NCBI RefSeq assembly: GCF_022919115.1
Contig: NZ_CP095072.1
Location: forward strand, 2,914,001 to 2,978,000
Reading direction: 5' to 3'
DNA from: Gracilibacillus caseinilyticus
GTDB taxonomy: Bacteria > Bacillota > Bacilli > Bacillales > Amphibacillaceae
Length of the DNA stretch: 64,000 nt
The position numbers were made by a program, and so were the translations under genes. How positions within the stretch are numbered: position 1 is the first letter of the stretch; every line of letters begins with the position of its first letter. Shown piece by piece: positions 34,495 through 45,516 of the stretch. Under the pieces are notes generated by a model that saw nothing but the letters and a program-made list of their open reading frames with translations, was not told the origin of the DNA and did no database searches.

Positions 34495-35808
34495 TTGGCT
34501 ACAAAACATGAACAAATTCTATCTTTTATAGATTCATTAAAAGTAGGAAACAAAATATCTGTAAGACAAATTGCGAAAGAATTAAATGTAAGTGAAGGAA
34601 CAGCTTATCGTGCCATAAAAGAAGCGGAAAATAAAGGATTGGTTAGTACCATTGAGCGAGTTGGTACGATTCGAATCGAACGAAAGCAGAAAGAGAATTT
34701 TGAAAATCTAACGTTTGCTGAAATTGTCAGCATTGTCGATGGTCAAGTATTGGGTGGCAGAGACGGACTGTATAAAACGCTAAACAAATTCGTAATCGGT
34801 GCCATGAAGCTTGATGCGATGATGAGATATACGGAAAAAGATTCACTGTTAATTGTCGGGAATCGTACGGAGGCTCATCAGCTGGCTTTGAAAGAAGGGG
34901 CGGCGGTTTTAATTACCGGTGGGTTTGACACAGATGAGGAAACGAAGCAATTGGCAGACGAGAAACAGTTGCCAATTATTTCTACAAGCTATGATACCTT
35001 TACGGTAGCCGCGATGATAAATCGTGCAATCTATGATCAATTGATCAAAAAAGAAATTGTGTTAGTTGGCGATATCTATACGAACCTGGAAGATACTTAT
35101 TACTTATCTGTAAAAGATCAGGTAACCAAATGGTATGAATGGGAAGAACGAACAACACACAGTAGATATCCTGTTGTAGATGACCGAAATAAAGTAGTTG
35201 GAATTGTTACTTCTAAAGATGTTATCGGAAGAAAAGCCGATGCATTGATTGATAAAGTAATGACGAAGAATCCATTAACCGTAATGAAGGAAACATCATT
35301 AGCGTATGCGGCACACATGATGGTATGGGAAGGGATTGAAATCATGCCAGTGGTGGATCAGCACCACCAGCTGGAAGGATTGATTTCGCGTCAAGATGTG
35401 CTGAAGGCATTACAGCATATTCAGAAACAGCCTCAAGTAGGAGAAACCATTGATGATATTCTCTCTAATTATTTGGAACCATCATCAGGCGACCCTCATT
35501 TATCTACATATCATGCTGAAGTAACACCTCAAATGACAAATCAGCTAGGGACCCTTTCCTATGGTGTTTTTGTTTCCTTTGTTATTGATGCAGCAAGACG
35601 AATGATGAGGCATCAGAAAAAACGAGATTTAGTAGTAGAAAATACAACCGTTTATTTTATCAAACCGATTCAGTTAGAAACAACGATCACCTTCCATCCG
35701 AGGATCATTGATCTTGGAAGGAAATCAGTCAAAATTGACGTTGAAGTATATCATGAAAAAAAAGTTGTAGGAAAAGCCTTGTTAATGGCACAGTTAATTG
35801 AGCGCTAA
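34495..35808 (+). CDS. ytoI: YtoI: HTH-DRTGG-CBS-hotdog domain protein
   Basis: 437 residues (B. subtilis YtoI about 439, recalled). Domains in order: winged helix-turn-helix (about 5-60, VRQIAKELNVSEGTAYRAIKE), a DRTGG domain (about 70-180), a CBS pair (about 195-310, HSRYPVVDDRNKVVGIVTSKDV and MPVVDQHHQLEGLISRQDV) and a hotdog thioesterase-like domain (about 330-437). It looks like a nucleotide- or acyl-sensing regulator; its target is unknown. The start is TTG 34495 after GGTGAG. Confidence 0.9.
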   Translation: MATKHEQILSFIDSLKVGNKISVRQIAKELNVSEGTAYRAIKEAENKGLVSTIERVGTIRIERKQKENFENLTFAEIVSIVDGQVLGGRDGLYKTLNKFVIGAMKLDAMMRYTEKDSLLIVGNRTEAHQLALKEGAAVLITGGFDTDEETKQLADEKQLPIISTSYDTFTVAAMINRAIYDQLIKKEIVLVGDIYTNLEDTYYLSVKDQVTKWYEWEERTTHSRYPVVDDRNKVVGIVTSKDVIGRKADALIDKVMTKNPLTVMKETSLAYAAHMMVWEGIEIMPVVDQHHQLEGLISRQDVLKALQHIQKQPQVGETIDDILSNYLEPSSGDPHLSTYHAEVTPQMTNQLGTLSYGVFVSFVIDAARRMMRHQKKRDLVVENTTVYFIKPIQLETTITFHPRIIDLGRKSVKIDVEVYHEKKVVGKALLMAQLIER

Positions 35809-35814
35809 ATAACA

Positions 35815-35846
35815 AAAGCAAATTGTCAGCTGGCAATTTGCTTTAT
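35815..35846. terminator. Terminator between ytoI and ytpI
   Basis: AAAGCAAATTG / CAATTTGCTTT stem with a loop of about 8 nt; T-rich on the plus strand. Confidence 0.75.
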
Positions 35847-35872
35847 TATCTATGTAACCTGCTACATCTGCA

Positions 35873-36169
35873 TTATTCAGAAGTTGCTCTTTTTTGAAAT
35901 TCACCTTTGTAATGGATCCACCTTTTAATTCCTCCGGTACCTTGTAACACACCAAAGAAAAGAAAGACAATCGTGATAAAAAGCGCTAATCGAGTTTGAT
36001 AAAATAGATATTGATTAATACCGAAGAAGCTGATACAGACACCTAGTGCAATCCGTGCTTTAGCATTCTTAATTTCTTGTGCGAGCGGGTCACGATCTCG
36101 CAAAATCATTATTTTATAATAAAAATACATAAAAAATGAGACGATAATAATAATTGGAAACACAACCAT
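35873..36169 (-). CDS. ytpI: YtpI-like membrane protein
   Basis: 98 residues with three hydrophobic stretches (1-16, about 39-56 and 60-77). The polar segment LRDRDPLAQEIKNAKARIALGVCISFFGINQY is typical of the family. Function unknown. The start is ATG 36169, 10 nt after GGAGG; the TTG at 36178 is too close to the site. Divergent from nrnA and convergent with ytoI. Confidence 0.82.
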   Translation of the reverse strand: MVVFPIIIIVSFFMYFYYKIMILRDRDPLAQEIKNAKARIALGVCISFFGINQYLFYQTRLALFITIVFLFFGVLQGTGGIKRWIHYKGEFQKRATSE

Positions 36170-36334
36170 TTTTTGCAAACCTCCATCTTCTTAAACAAAA
36201 CGGTAACACTCTGTATTCGTATCTATTGTATCGCGTCAAATCGACAATTGCTAGTAAAATTACACAAGAACTGATAATCTAATAATCGAAAGTCGAAACG
36301 TAAATGTTAGACAGTAAAAAAAAGGAGAAATAAT

Positions 36335-37273
36335 ATGACAATAACTACAGACATACTATCCACAATTAATCAATACGAGACCATCATTATTCACCGCCAT
36401 GTCCGACCGGATCCAGACGCTTATGGTTCTCAAGCTGGCCTTGCAGAAATCATCAAAGCAAGCTTTCCTGACAAATCAGTACATATCGTAGGAGAGGAAG
36501 AGGATTCGCTTGCATTTTTAGCGACGATGGATCGCCTGGAAGATCAAGCTTACCAAGGGGCACTTGTGATTGTGTGTGATACAGCTAATCAGGAGCGAAT
36601 CTCTGACTCGCGTTATCAATCAGCGGATGCGATTGTGAAAATTGATCACCATCCTGTCGTTGACGTGTATGGTGATATTCAATGGGTGGATGTCAATGCA
36701 AGTTCTACGAGTGAATTAATTTATCGATTCTATCAAGAGCAGAAAGACAAAGGATTGAAGATGACGGATAAAGCGGCATTTCTTTTGTATAGTGGTATTG
36801 TTGGAGATACAGGCCGATTTCTATTTCCGAGTACTACGAAACAGACCTTTCAGATCGCTGCTGAGCTTGTGGGCTATGATTTTGATCGAACAGCGCTTTA
36901 CGAGCAAATGTACAAAACGAATTTGCGAATTGCGAAATTAAAGGGGTATATCTTACAGAATATTAACATGTCGGATGCTGGTGTAAGTTATGTGAAGCTT
37001 ACGAAAGAAACGTTGAAAGCATTTGATGTGACTCCATCTGAAACAAGTGCTGTTGTAGGCGTGTTAGGAGATATCGAAGGGATCAGAGTATGGGCAATTT
37101 TTGTCGAAGAAGACGAAGTAATACGCGTTCGTTTACGCTCGAAAGGTCCAGTCATTAACGAAATTGCTGCGAAATATGAAGGTGGAGGGCATCCACTGGC
37201 TTCTGGAGCGAAAATTCATCAATGGGAAACAATGCAACACGTATTAGCTGATTTAGAAGAAGCATGCAAGTAA
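36335..37273 (+). CDS. nrnA: NanoRNase/pAp phosphatase NrnA (DHH-DHHA1)
   Basis: 312 residues. The DHH domain has H-R-H-V-R-P-D-P-D-A-Y-G-S at 20-32 and the signature D-H-H in IVKIDHHPVVD near 109; the C-terminal DHHA1 domain carries G-G-G-H-P-L-A-S-G-A-K near 290. It degrades 2-5-nt RNAs and dephosphorylates 3'-phosphoadenosine 5'-phosphate. Strong AAAAGGAG ribosome-binding site. Single gene here. Confidence 0.95.
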   Translation: MTITTDILSTINQYETIIIHRHVRPDPDAYGSQAGLAEIIKASFPDKSVHIVGEEEDSLAFLATMDRLEDQAYQGALVIVCDTANQERISDSRYQSADAIVKIDHHPVVDVYGDIQWVDVNASSTSELIYRFYQEQKDKGLKMTDKAAFLLYSGIVGDTGRFLFPSTTKQTFQIAAELVGYDFDRTALYEQMYKTNLRIAKLKGYILQNINMSDAGVSYVKLTKETLKAFDVTPSETSAVVGVLGDIEGIRVWAIFVEEDEVIRVRLRSKGPVINEIAAKYEGGGHPLASGAKIHQWETMQHVLADLEEACK

Positions 37274-37274
37274 A

Positions 37275-37323
37275 CAAAAATAGCGGAAAGTACGCTTATC
37301 ATCTGAAAGTGTATTTTCCGCTA
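37275..37323 (-). terminator. Terminator of the ytrHI operon
   Basis: TAGCGGAAA / TTTCCGCTA stem (37281-37289 with 37315-37323); on the minus strand it is followed by ATTTTTG. May also slow plus-strand transcription from nrnA. Confidence 0.65.
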
Positions 37324-37330
37324 GCAATAC

Positions 37331-37840
37331 CTAATTGGCTTTTTCTAATTCTATTGATAAACGCAATGTCTCCCCAACGATAATCCGGCTCACTGTAGCT
37401 TGGAAACGGAAATCATCGATATTTATGACTTTATTTTCAATAGTGGAAATAAGAAGGTCAATTGAACTGGATAGATCATCCACGCTTTTTCCGATGGCAT
37501 TCGATGCTTCGGTCCGTAATACTTGTTCAAGCTGCTGTACCATCGGTCTGTCATTATCGATATTTAATTCCTCTAAATTTAAAAATTCAATCTCGAGTTC
37601 TTGAATTTGGATACCGTCTTTCGTTTCCTGATCAAGCTGCTGGTGGTTTTTTAACAGCGTATCATAGCTGTGCTGTAAATCTTGTAATTCGCCCTGCATT
37701 GCCAACTTTTCTTCAATCCATTTTTGCTGTAATTCACCAAACATATAAATAAACACGAAATAACCTACGATGGCACCTATGCAAACGCCTGCCAAAAAAC
37801 GCTGCCACCCCGGCCTTTTGTAATAAGGAGGAATATGCAT
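37331..37840 (-). CDS. ytrI: Sporulation membrane protein YtrI
   Basis: 169 residues: an N-terminal P-Y-Y-K-R-P-G-W-Q-R-F motif, one transmembrane helix (about 14-33), a coiled coil (about 38-85) and a C-terminal beta-rich domain. Required for efficient sporulation in B. subtilis; exact role unknown. The ATG at 37840 overlaps the last base of the ytrH stop codon (TAATG), so translation is coupled. Confidence 0.88.
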   Translation of the reverse strand: MHIPPYYKRPGWQRFLAGVCIGAIVGYFVFIYMFGELQQKWIEEKLAMQGELQDLQHSYDTLLKNHQQLDQETKDGIQIQELEIEFLNLEELNIDNDRPMVQQLEQVLRTEASNAIGKSVDDLSSSIDLLISTIENKVINIDDFRFQATVSRIIVGETLRLSIELEKAN

Positions 37841-38172
37841 TACTCGATCTCCTCTTGAATCAGCCACTCTATTATGAGTAAGGCAGTATGTGCACCACCC
37901 ATTGCGGTGATGATCAGTAATATTTGTTTAAATAAATCTATCGTAGATCCATAATATAATCCTCTTTCAAAATTATAAATTGCATCAAATGTACCACCGA
38001 TGGCAGCAACAATTGCCCAAATTCGTAACCCCTTCGCAATACGACCCATATGTGTAATTGGTGCATCCCCCGTAAGAAAAGCGCCGATACTTCCTATCAT
38101 GGAACCGCCTATCATGACACCAAAGGCGATAAAAAAACAATGTATCGCCGTTTGCATAAATCGCTCTTCCAT
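37840..38172 (-). CDS. ytrH: Sporulation membrane protein YtrH
   Basis: 110 residues, three hydrophobic helices (about 7-33, 44-60 and 75-100). Known as a mother-cell sporulation protein in B. subtilis. The start is ATG 38172 after GGAGGGG. First gene of ytrHI; a sigma-E-like promoter lies upstream. Divergent from dnaE. Confidence 0.88.
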   Translation of the reverse strand: MEERFMQTAIHCFFIAFGVMIGGSMIGSIGAFLTGDAPITHMGRIAKGLRIWAIVAAIGGTFDAIYNFERGLYYGSTIDLFKQILLIITAMGGAHTALLIIEWLIQEEIE

Positions 38173-38208
38173 CCACACCCCTCCATCGTACAAGTGCATC
38201 TATACTAC

Positions 38209-38236
38209 AATATATGTGAACTTGTCTACTATATGT
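38209..38236 (-). promoter_or_regulatory. Candidate sigma-E promoter of ytrHI
   Basis: Minus strand ACATATA, 13-bp spacer, CATATATT, compared with the mother-cell consensus KCATATT and CATACANT. ytrHI belongs to the sigma-E regulon in B. subtilis (recalled). Confidence 0.45.
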
Positions 38237-38243
38237 TTATCAA

Positions 38244-38272
38244 CTTACAAGTTTTACTTCGTCTGCTATAAT
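38244..38272 (+). promoter_or_regulatory. Candidate sigma-A promoter of dnaE
   Basis: CTTACA (38244-38249), 17-bp spacer, TATAAT (38267-38272), 44 bp before the start codon. Confidence 0.65.
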
Positions 38273-38315
38273 AGAAGAACGAAACATTTGCTCGTATTTA
38301 GAAGGAGGTGAATCG

Positions 38316-41300
38316 ATGCCGGAATTAACAGCTCTTCAATTAAAGAGTGGTTACTCGTTAATGAAGAGTACCATCCAAATTGATTCCCTGGTTGAGCAAG
38401 CTAAGCAGCTCGGCTATTCTTCACTTGCTATTACCGATCATCAAGTAATGCATGGTGCTATTCGTTTTTATACAGCATGCAAAGAAGCGGGAATTAAACC
38501 GATCATCGGTTTGTCCTTTGAATTGATGGTGGAGAATGAAGCGGTGCAAGTCATTAGCTTAGCGAAGAATTATCATGGTTATCAGCAATTATTGCAATTA
38601 AGTACTGCCATTCAATACGGGGAAAATATAACAATTGAGCGCATGAAAGATTTTCAGGAGGATCTGCTGTTAATTATTTCTGCTGAACAATGGAGTATAG
38701 ATGATATAGAGGCTCAGGTCAATGCGTTATCCAGATTGCTGGCTCCGATGCGTTACTATTTAGGAATTTCTGAGAATATGTTGCCGTATCGTGAGCAATT
38801 ACAAGGACTGACAATCGAAAAAGTGGCCATGCAGGATATTCGATATCTGACCAAGCAAGATGCTGTGGCCTATTCCTGTGTGAGAGCAATGGATCAAGGT
38901 GTGAAATGGAATAAAAATATACTTGATGATTTAGAAGGTACTTATCTGCCAACAAATCAGGAATTAGAATGGATATATCAATCATGGCCTGACCTGAGAA
39001 GCAATGCGAATCGAGTGGCAGATCAATGTGCAGTTGATCTGCCGTTGGATCAGCGATTACTGCCGAAATACCCTGTACCAGATGGCGAACATGCGGATCA
39101 ATTTTTAGAGGTATTATGTCAAAAGAAATTACAAACTATATATCCGTCAGTAACAGAAGACATCAAGGCTCGTTTCCATTATGAGCTGGATGTCATTCAA
39201 TCAATGGGTTTTAGTGATTATTTCCTGATTGTATGGGATTTTGTAGAGTATGCTAAACAACAGCAGATAATGGTAGGTCCGGGAAGGGGTTCTGCAGCTG
39301 GCTCGTTGATCGCCTATTTATTAGGGATAACAAATGTAGATCCGATTAAATATGAGTTACTGTTCGAACGTTTCTTAAACCCGGAACGTGTTACCATGCC
39401 AGATATCGATATTGATTTCTCGGACGAAAGAAGAGATGAAGTGATCCGCTATGTAGTTGACAAATACGGTGCCGAGTATGTCGCTCAAATTGTCACGTTT
39501 GGTACTTTTGCTGCAAGGTCGCTCTTAAGAGAACTTTTTAAAGTACTAGCGATTGAAGAAAGCGACCAGGCTTACATATTAAAGTCACTGCCGAAAGATA
39601 GCGGTCAATCCATTGCGGCAATGCTGAAACAAGCACCGGAGCTTACTGAATATATTAAGCAGTCAGACCCTCTGAAGAATCTTTTTAAAATTGCTAATCG
39701 GTTAGAAGGTTTACCTAGGCATGTATCCACCCATGCTGCGGGTGTCATCATCAGTCAGGATGCATTGGTAGATCATGCGGCAGCAATGCCAGCCCAGAAT
39801 GAAGTGCCGCTTACGCAGTATGCCATGAACGACTTAGCGATAATAGGCTTATTAAAAATGGACTTCCTGGGCTTAAGGAACTTATCGTTAATTGAAAAAA
39901 TTGTGAAACAAATCGAAAGGCAGCATAAGCGCAGAATTTCATTAGATGACATTCCGTCCGATGATCCGGCTACTTTTTCCTTATTGCAGAATGGACATAC
40001 GAATGGTGTTTTTCAATTAGAATCACAAGGAATGCAGCAAGTACTGCGGGAGTTGAAGCCAACAGAGTTTGAAGATGTGGTGGCGGTTAATGCTTTGTAT
40101 CGGCCGGGACCAATGGAATTTATACCTGCATATGTCGCACGAAAACATGGGAAGGAAAAGGTGCGCTATCCGCATCCGGATTTAGAACCGATTCTAGCCA
40201 AAACTTATGGCGTGCTTGTATATCAAGAGCAAATTATGCAAATCGTGAATCTGATGGCAGGTTTTTCATATGGAGAGGCAGACATTTTGCGAAGAGCTGT
40301 CAGTAAGAAAGATAAAGATGCCTTGATCAATAATCGTTCCAAATTCATAAATGGTTGTTTACAGAAAGGCTATGCTAGACAGATTGCTGAACAAATTTTT
40401 GATTGGATTGTCCGATTTTCTAATTATGGTTTTAACCGTAGCCATGCGGTAGCATACAGTGTGATTGCTTATCAGTTAGCATATCTGAAGGCAAATTATC
40501 CGGTTGCCTTTTTTATTGAAATGTTAAGCTCGCAAATGGGTAATCAAGACAAAATCCAAGTCTATTTACGAGAGGCAAAAGCCCGTGACATCCGAGTACT
40601 GCCACCTTCGATTAATGAAAGCATTGGTAAATTTAAAGCGGAGAAGCAAGGGATTCGAATTGGATTGAATTTGATTAAAGGAGTCGGTTATCAGGCGTTT
40701 CAGGAAATATTTGAGGTCAGAAAAAAACAGCGATTTAAAAGTTTATTCGATTTTTGTCTGCGAGTGCCACTTCAGAAAGTGAACCGCTCCATTATTGAAT
40801 CACTTATTCTGGCTGGAGCATTTGATGAACTGCATGATAATCGTGCAACTATGTTAGCCAGCCTGGATGAGGCGATGGAACAAGGGGAACTCTTTAAAGA
40901 ATTCGATGACCAAATGCGTTTCTTCGAAGGTGATCTTGCCCTTGATTTCTCTTACACAGAGACAGATCCATTTCCTGTCATGCATCAATTAATGATGGAA
41001 AAAGAAGTGATTGGCTTCTTTGTTTCCACACATCCATTAGCAGAAGTACGAGATAAGATTCGCCAAATCGGTTATATTACGATCCAGCAGGCTATTCAAT
41101 CTAAGCAGAAAAAACTGAAAATGGCCGCAGTTATACAATCACTCAAGGTGATCCGTACAAAAAAAGGTGAGGCGATGGCTTTTGTGATGCTCGCGGATGA
41201 ATCAGCTGAAGTTGATGCGGTTCTGTTCCCTGTTGTTTTTCGACAAGTAAATCATTGGCTCGAAGAAGACAGCTTTGTATTTGTGGAAGGACGAATCGAA

Positions 41301-41603
41301 GAGCGTAACCAGAAGAAGCAAATGATTATCGATGTCATACAACCTTACCAACTTGATGAGAAACAATTTACTAGTGATAAAATATATATTAAAGTAGAAC
41401 GAGAGCAAACAGAGGCGATGACAAAGCTCAGTGAGTTCGCAACCAAGTATCCAGGAGCTTCCACTGTCTATCTCTATCAAGGAGATGCTAACAAACTGTT
41501 TAAAATGTCTGCGAATTATAATTTGGACAATACTTGGAATGTGATCAAAGAGTTAAAGCAATTCTTTGGAGAAGGCAATGTAGTCATCAGGCATTCTTCT
41601 TAG
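38316..41603 (+). CDS. dnaE: DNA polymerase III alpha subunit DnaE
   Basis: 1095 residues (B. subtilis DnaE about 1115). N-terminal PHP domain (TDHQVMHGAIRF near 42), polymerase palm with G-P-G-R-G-S-A-A-G-S near 327 and catalytic P-D-I-D-I-D-F with Asp363/365/367, fingers, a helix-hairpin-helix segment and an OB-fold domain near 960-1040. It extends RNA primers on the lagging strand before handing over to PolC. AAGGAGGTG is a near-ideal ribosome-binding site. Divergent from ytrHI. Confidence 0.97.
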   Translation: MPELTALQLKSGYSLMKSTIQIDSLVEQAKQLGYSSLAITDHQVMHGAIRFYTACKEAGIKPIIGLSFELMVENEAVQVISLAKNYHGYQQLLQLSTAIQYGENITIERMKDFQEDLLLIISAEQWSIDDIEAQVNALSRLLAPMRYYLGISENMLPYREQLQGLTIEKVAMQDIRYLTKQDAVAYSCVRAMDQGVKWNKNILDDLEGTYLPTNQELEWIYQSWPDLRSNANRVADQCAVDLPLDQRLLPKYPVPDGEHADQFLEVLCQKKLQTIYPSVTEDIKARFHYELDVIQSMGFSDYFLIVWDFVEYAKQQQIMVGPGRGSAAGSLIAYLLGITNVDPIKYELLFERFLNPERVTMPDIDIDFSDERRDEVIRYVVDKYGAEYVAQIVTFGTFAARSLLRELFKVLAIEESDQAYILKSLPKDSGQSIAAMLKQAPELTEYIKQSDPLKNLFKIANRLEGLPRHVSTHAAGVIISQDALVDHAAAMPAQNEVPLTQYAMNDLAIIGLLKMDFLGLRNLSLIEKIVKQIERQHKRRISLDDIPSDDPATFSLLQNGHTNGVFQLESQGMQQVLRELKPTEFEDVVAVNALYRPGPMEFIPAYVARKHGKEKVRYPHPDLEPILAKTYGVLVYQEQIMQIVNLMAGFSYGEADILRRAVSKKDKDALINNRSKFINGCLQKGYARQIAEQIFDWIVRFSNYGFNRSHAVAYSVIAYQLAYLKANYPVAFFIEMLSSQMGNQDKIQVYLREAKARDIRVLPPSINESIGKFKAEKQGIRIGLNLIKGVGYQAFQEIFEVRKKQRFKSLFDFCLRVPLQKVNRSIIESLILAGAFDELHDNRATMLASLDEAMEQGELFKEFDDQMRFFEGDLALDFSYTETDPFPVMHQLMMEKEVIGFFVSTHPLAEVRDKIRQIGYITIQQAIQSKQKKLKMAAVIQSLKVIRTKKGEAMAFVMLADESAEVDAVLFPVVFRQVNHWLEEDSFVFVEGRIEERNQKKQMIIDVIQPYQLDEKQFTSDKIYIKVEREQTEAMTKLSEFATKYPGASTVYLYQGDANKLFKMSANYNLDNTWNVIKELKQFFGEGNVVIRHSS

Positions 41604-41613
41604 AAGTGTGCCT

Positions 41614-41642
41614 CTTTACATCATATATGGTTCTGATATAAT
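41614..41642 (+). promoter_or_regulatory. Promoter of the gntR-accDA unit
   Basis: CTTTAC (41614-41619), 17-bp spacer, TATAAT (41637-41642); TTTACA with 16 bp is the alternative -35. Confidence 0.7.
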
Positions 41643-41652
41643 GTAATAGTTA

Positions 41653-41667
41653 ATTGGTCTGACCAGT
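41653..41667 (+). promoter_or_regulatory. FadR/PdhR-type operator in the gntR leader
   Basis: The perfect odd palindrome TGGTC-T-GACCA (41655-41665) sits about 5-20 bp after the predicted transcription start. It fits the TNGTNNNACNA pattern of FadR-subfamily GntR regulators and is closely similar to the E. coli FadR site AACTGGTCNGACCAGTT. It lies 27 bp before the gntR start. Confidence 0.7.
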
Positions 41668-41691
41668 AAAGACGGTTACAGGGGGAAAGTA

Positions 41692-42255
41692 ATGTCAGAA
41701 CGAACAAAGGTATATCAGCAAGTTTTAACCGAAATTCAACGTCTTATTAGAGAAGACGGTTATCTGCCAGGAGATAAATTACCTTCGGAACGTCAGCTGT
41801 CTGTACAGTTAGATGCAGCAAGGTCGTCCGTTCGAGAAGCGTTACGTGCTATCGAATTGTTAGGCATCATTGATACGAGACAAGGCGAAGGAACCTATCT
41901 CCGAAATTACCAGACCTATCAAGCTGTTGGATTGTTAGCTTCTTTCGTATTGCAGGATTCACAGACCCAATCGGAATTGGCGGAAGCTAAGCAAGTATTA
42001 GAAGATCATGTCATTTCATCGATGACAGCGACAGATCAGCAGATCGAGCAATTAACTGGAATTATCAATGATCCTGCCTTAACAAATGAAGAGAAGCATC
42101 ATCGTTTTTTTTCTGTCTTTTTTGAAGCATATGGAAACCAGCTTTTGTTAAAGATATGGAGATTGATGGAAGATTTTTCACTGAACATCAAATCAGACGT
42201 TCAGTTGGATCCATATTACAAGGGTATTATGAAACATATACAGGATAACAGGTAG
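41692..42255 (+). CDS. GntR-family (FadR-subfamily) regulator upstream of accDA
   Basis: 187 residues. N-terminal winged helix (about 8-72: DGYLPGDKLPSERQLSVQLDAARSSVREALRAIELLGII, EGTYLR). The C-terminal helical effector domain is short: FadR-like proteins are usually about 230 residues, and the His/Asp metal ligands of the FCD domain are not evident. It probably senses a small acid or acyl compound. An autoregulatory operator lies in its leader. The gap to accD is 58 bp with no terminator, so it probably controls acetyl-CoA carboxylase expression as well as its own. Confidence 0.88.
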   Translation: MSERTKVYQQVLTEIQRLIREDGYLPGDKLPSERQLSVQLDAARSSVREALRAIELLGIIDTRQGEGTYLRNYQTYQAVGLLASFVLQDSQTQSELAEAKQVLEDHVISSMTATDQQIEQLTGIINDPALTNEEKHHRFFSVFFEAYGNQLLLKIWRLMEDFSLNIKSDVQLDPYYKGIMKHIQDNR

Positions 42256-42313
42256 AATAAGAAAATTATGAAGTGAATATATTGATAGTGTAATGGAGAA
42301 GGAGGAATCTTCA

Positions 42314-43192
42314 TTGTTGAAAGATTTGTTTGGAAAAAAGAAAAAATACACTCCTATTCCAGGAGAAAATGCAAAAAAAGATATACCACAAGGCTTAATG
42401 CAAAAATGTGACAGCTGTAAAAAAATTTTTTACCAAAAGGATTTACACAAAAACTTAAATGTTTGTCCGGAATGTGGACAGCATCATCTTATATCAGCTC
42501 ATGACCGTATTAATAGTCTGTTTGATGAAGGAACGTTTAAAGAGTGGGATCAGGATCTTTTGTCTGATAATCCACTTCAATTCCCTGAGTATGAAGAGAA
42601 AATTGCCAAAGACCGTAAAAAGACTGGCTTAAACGAGGCAGTTGTTACGGGTGAAGGCAAAATCCATGACAGCCGTACAGCTATTGCAGTGATGGATGCA
42701 CGCTTCCGTATGGGAAGTATGGGATCAGTGGTTGGTGAAAAAATTGCTCGGGCGATTGAACGTGCACGTAAAGAACGCATGCCTATTATTATTTTTACGG
42801 CATCTGGCGGTGCCCGAATGCAGGAAGGTATCCTTAGTTTAATGCAAATGGCGAAGACGTCCATTGCAATTGAACGATTGCATCGGGAGAAAGGTTTATT
42901 TATTTCTGTGATGACCAACCCTACAACTGGTGGAGTTTCTGCTAGCTTTGCTTCGATTGGTGACTATAATTTTGCAGAACCGGGAGCCTTGATCGGATTT
43001 GCTGGTCGACGCATCATTGAACAGACAATTCGAGAAAAATTACCGAAAGACTTTCAAACGGCAGAATTCCAATTAAAGCATGGCCAGATTGATAAGGTAA
43101 TACCTCGACAAGAGATGCGAGATACACTAGGAACGATCCTGGAGATCCATACTATAGGAGGCGGAACAGATGAAGCAAGTGCTAGAGTTTGA
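42314..43192 (+). CDS. accD: Acetyl-CoA carboxylase carboxyltransferase beta subunit
   Basis: 292 residues from TTG 42314, which gives the family N-terminus [12 protein letters not shown] and lies 8 nt after GGAGG. Zinc ribbon Cys32, Cys35, Cys51 and Cys54; crotonase-like core with [12 protein letters not shown] and [12 protein letters not shown]. With AccA it transfers the carboxyl from biotin to acetyl-CoA, giving malonyl-CoA for fatty-acid synthesis. The end overlaps accA by 23 bp, so the subunits are translationally coupled. Confidence 0.96.
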   Translation: MLKDLFGKKKKYTPIPGENAKKDIPQGLMQKCDSCKKIFYQKDLHKNLNVCPECGQHHLISAHDRINSLFDEGTFKEWDQDLLSDNPLQFPEYEEKIAKDRKKTGLNEAVVTGEGKIHDSRTAIAVMDARFRMGSMGSVVGEKIARAIERARKERMPIIIFTASGGARMQEGILSLMQMAKTSIAIERLHREKGLFISVMTNPTTGGVSASFASIGDYNFAEPGALIGFAGRRIIEQTIREKLPKDFQTAEFQLKHGQIDKVIPRQEMRDTLGTILEIHTIGGGTDEASARV

Positions 43193-44135
43193 GAAACCTG
43201 TAGTGGAATTGCGAGAGAAAATTGAAGAACTGAAAGCTATGACAAAAGATAGTGATATCGATCTGTCAGATGAGATTGCCAAAATGGAAAAACGACTGGC
43301 TAGATTAGAAAATGATATTTATGGAAAATTAAAACCGTGGGATCGTGTTCAAATTGCACGCCATTCTGAACGTCCAACGTCATTAGATTATATTGAGCAA
43401 TTATTTACTAATTTTATCGAATTTCATGGCGACCGTTTTTATGGTGATGACGAAGCAATGATTGCCGGTATTGCTAAATTTAAAGACAAACCGGTAACAG
43501 TAATTGGACATCAGCGTGGTAAAACGACTAAAGAGAATATAAAGCATAATTTTGGTATGCCTCATCCGGAAGGCTATCGGAAAGCGTTACGCCACATGAA
43601 GCAAGCGGAGAAATTTAATCGGCCTATCATTACGTTTATCGACACGAAAGGCGCCTATCCTGGTAAAGCTGCAGAAGAACGAGGTCAAAGTGAAGCGATC
43701 GCCCGTAACTTGATGGAAATGGCTGGTCTAACTGTACCTGTAATCTCTGTTGTTATCGGAGAAGGAGGGAGTGGTGGAGCATTAGGTATCGGTGTTGCTG
43801 ACCGCATTCATATGCTTGAGAATTCCACGTATTCTGTAATCTCTCCAGAAGGAGCCGCCGCATTGTTATGGAAAGATTCCGGACAAGCTGAACGTGCTGC
43901 GAAAACAATGAAGATTACAGCGAGTGATTTGAAAGACTTAGGTGTAGTGGATGATGTTATAGCGGAGCCATTAGGCGGTGCGCATCGCGATCTTGTGACA
44001 CAAGCATTATCTATAAGTGAAGTCATCGATGACTCACTGCAGAAATTAGAATTAGAAAATGAAACAACGTTATTAGATAAACGCTGGGAAAAATATAACA
44101 AAATCGGAAAAGTCCGTTCACTTCTAGAAGTATAG
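43170..44135 (+). CDS. accA: Acetyl-CoA carboxylase carboxyltransferase alpha subunit
   Basis: 321 residues. N-terminal [16 protein letters not shown] helix, then the carboxyltransferase domain with [34 protein letters not shown] and [17 protein letters not shown]. Forms a heterotetramer with AccD. Starts inside the accD 3' end with GGAGG available. A terminator follows, so the transcript gntR-accD-accA stops before pfkA. Confidence 0.97.
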   Translation: MKQVLEFEKPVVELREKIEELKAMTKDSDIDLSDEIAKMEKRLARLENDIYGKLKPWDRVQIARHSERPTSLDYIEQLFTNFIEFHGDRFYGDDEAMIAGIAKFKDKPVTVIGHQRGKTTKENIKHNFGMPHPEGYRKALRHMKQAEKFNRPIITFIDTKGAYPGKAAEERGQSEAIARNLMEMAGLTVPVISVVIGEGGSGGALGIGVADRIHMLENSTYSVISPEGAAALLWKDSGQAERAAKTMKITASDLKDLGVVDDVIAEPLGGAHRDLVTQALSISEVIDDSLQKLELENETTLLDKRWEKYNKIGKVRSLLEV

Positions 44136-44138
44136 CTG

Positions 44139-44178
44139 CAATCCCCTCATTCGTTGGAAGAGGGGATTGTTATTTTCT
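44139..44178 (+). terminator. Terminator of accDA
   Basis: CAATCCCCTC (44139-44148) / GAGGGGATTG (44160-44169), 11-nt loop, then TTATTTTC. Confidence 0.75.
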
Positions 44179-45457
<1,279 letters not shown>

Positions 45458-45516
45458 TAATGTAAATATCTAACTAATTTTGAAATAGGGAACAGAACAC
45501 ATAGGGAGGAAGCAAT

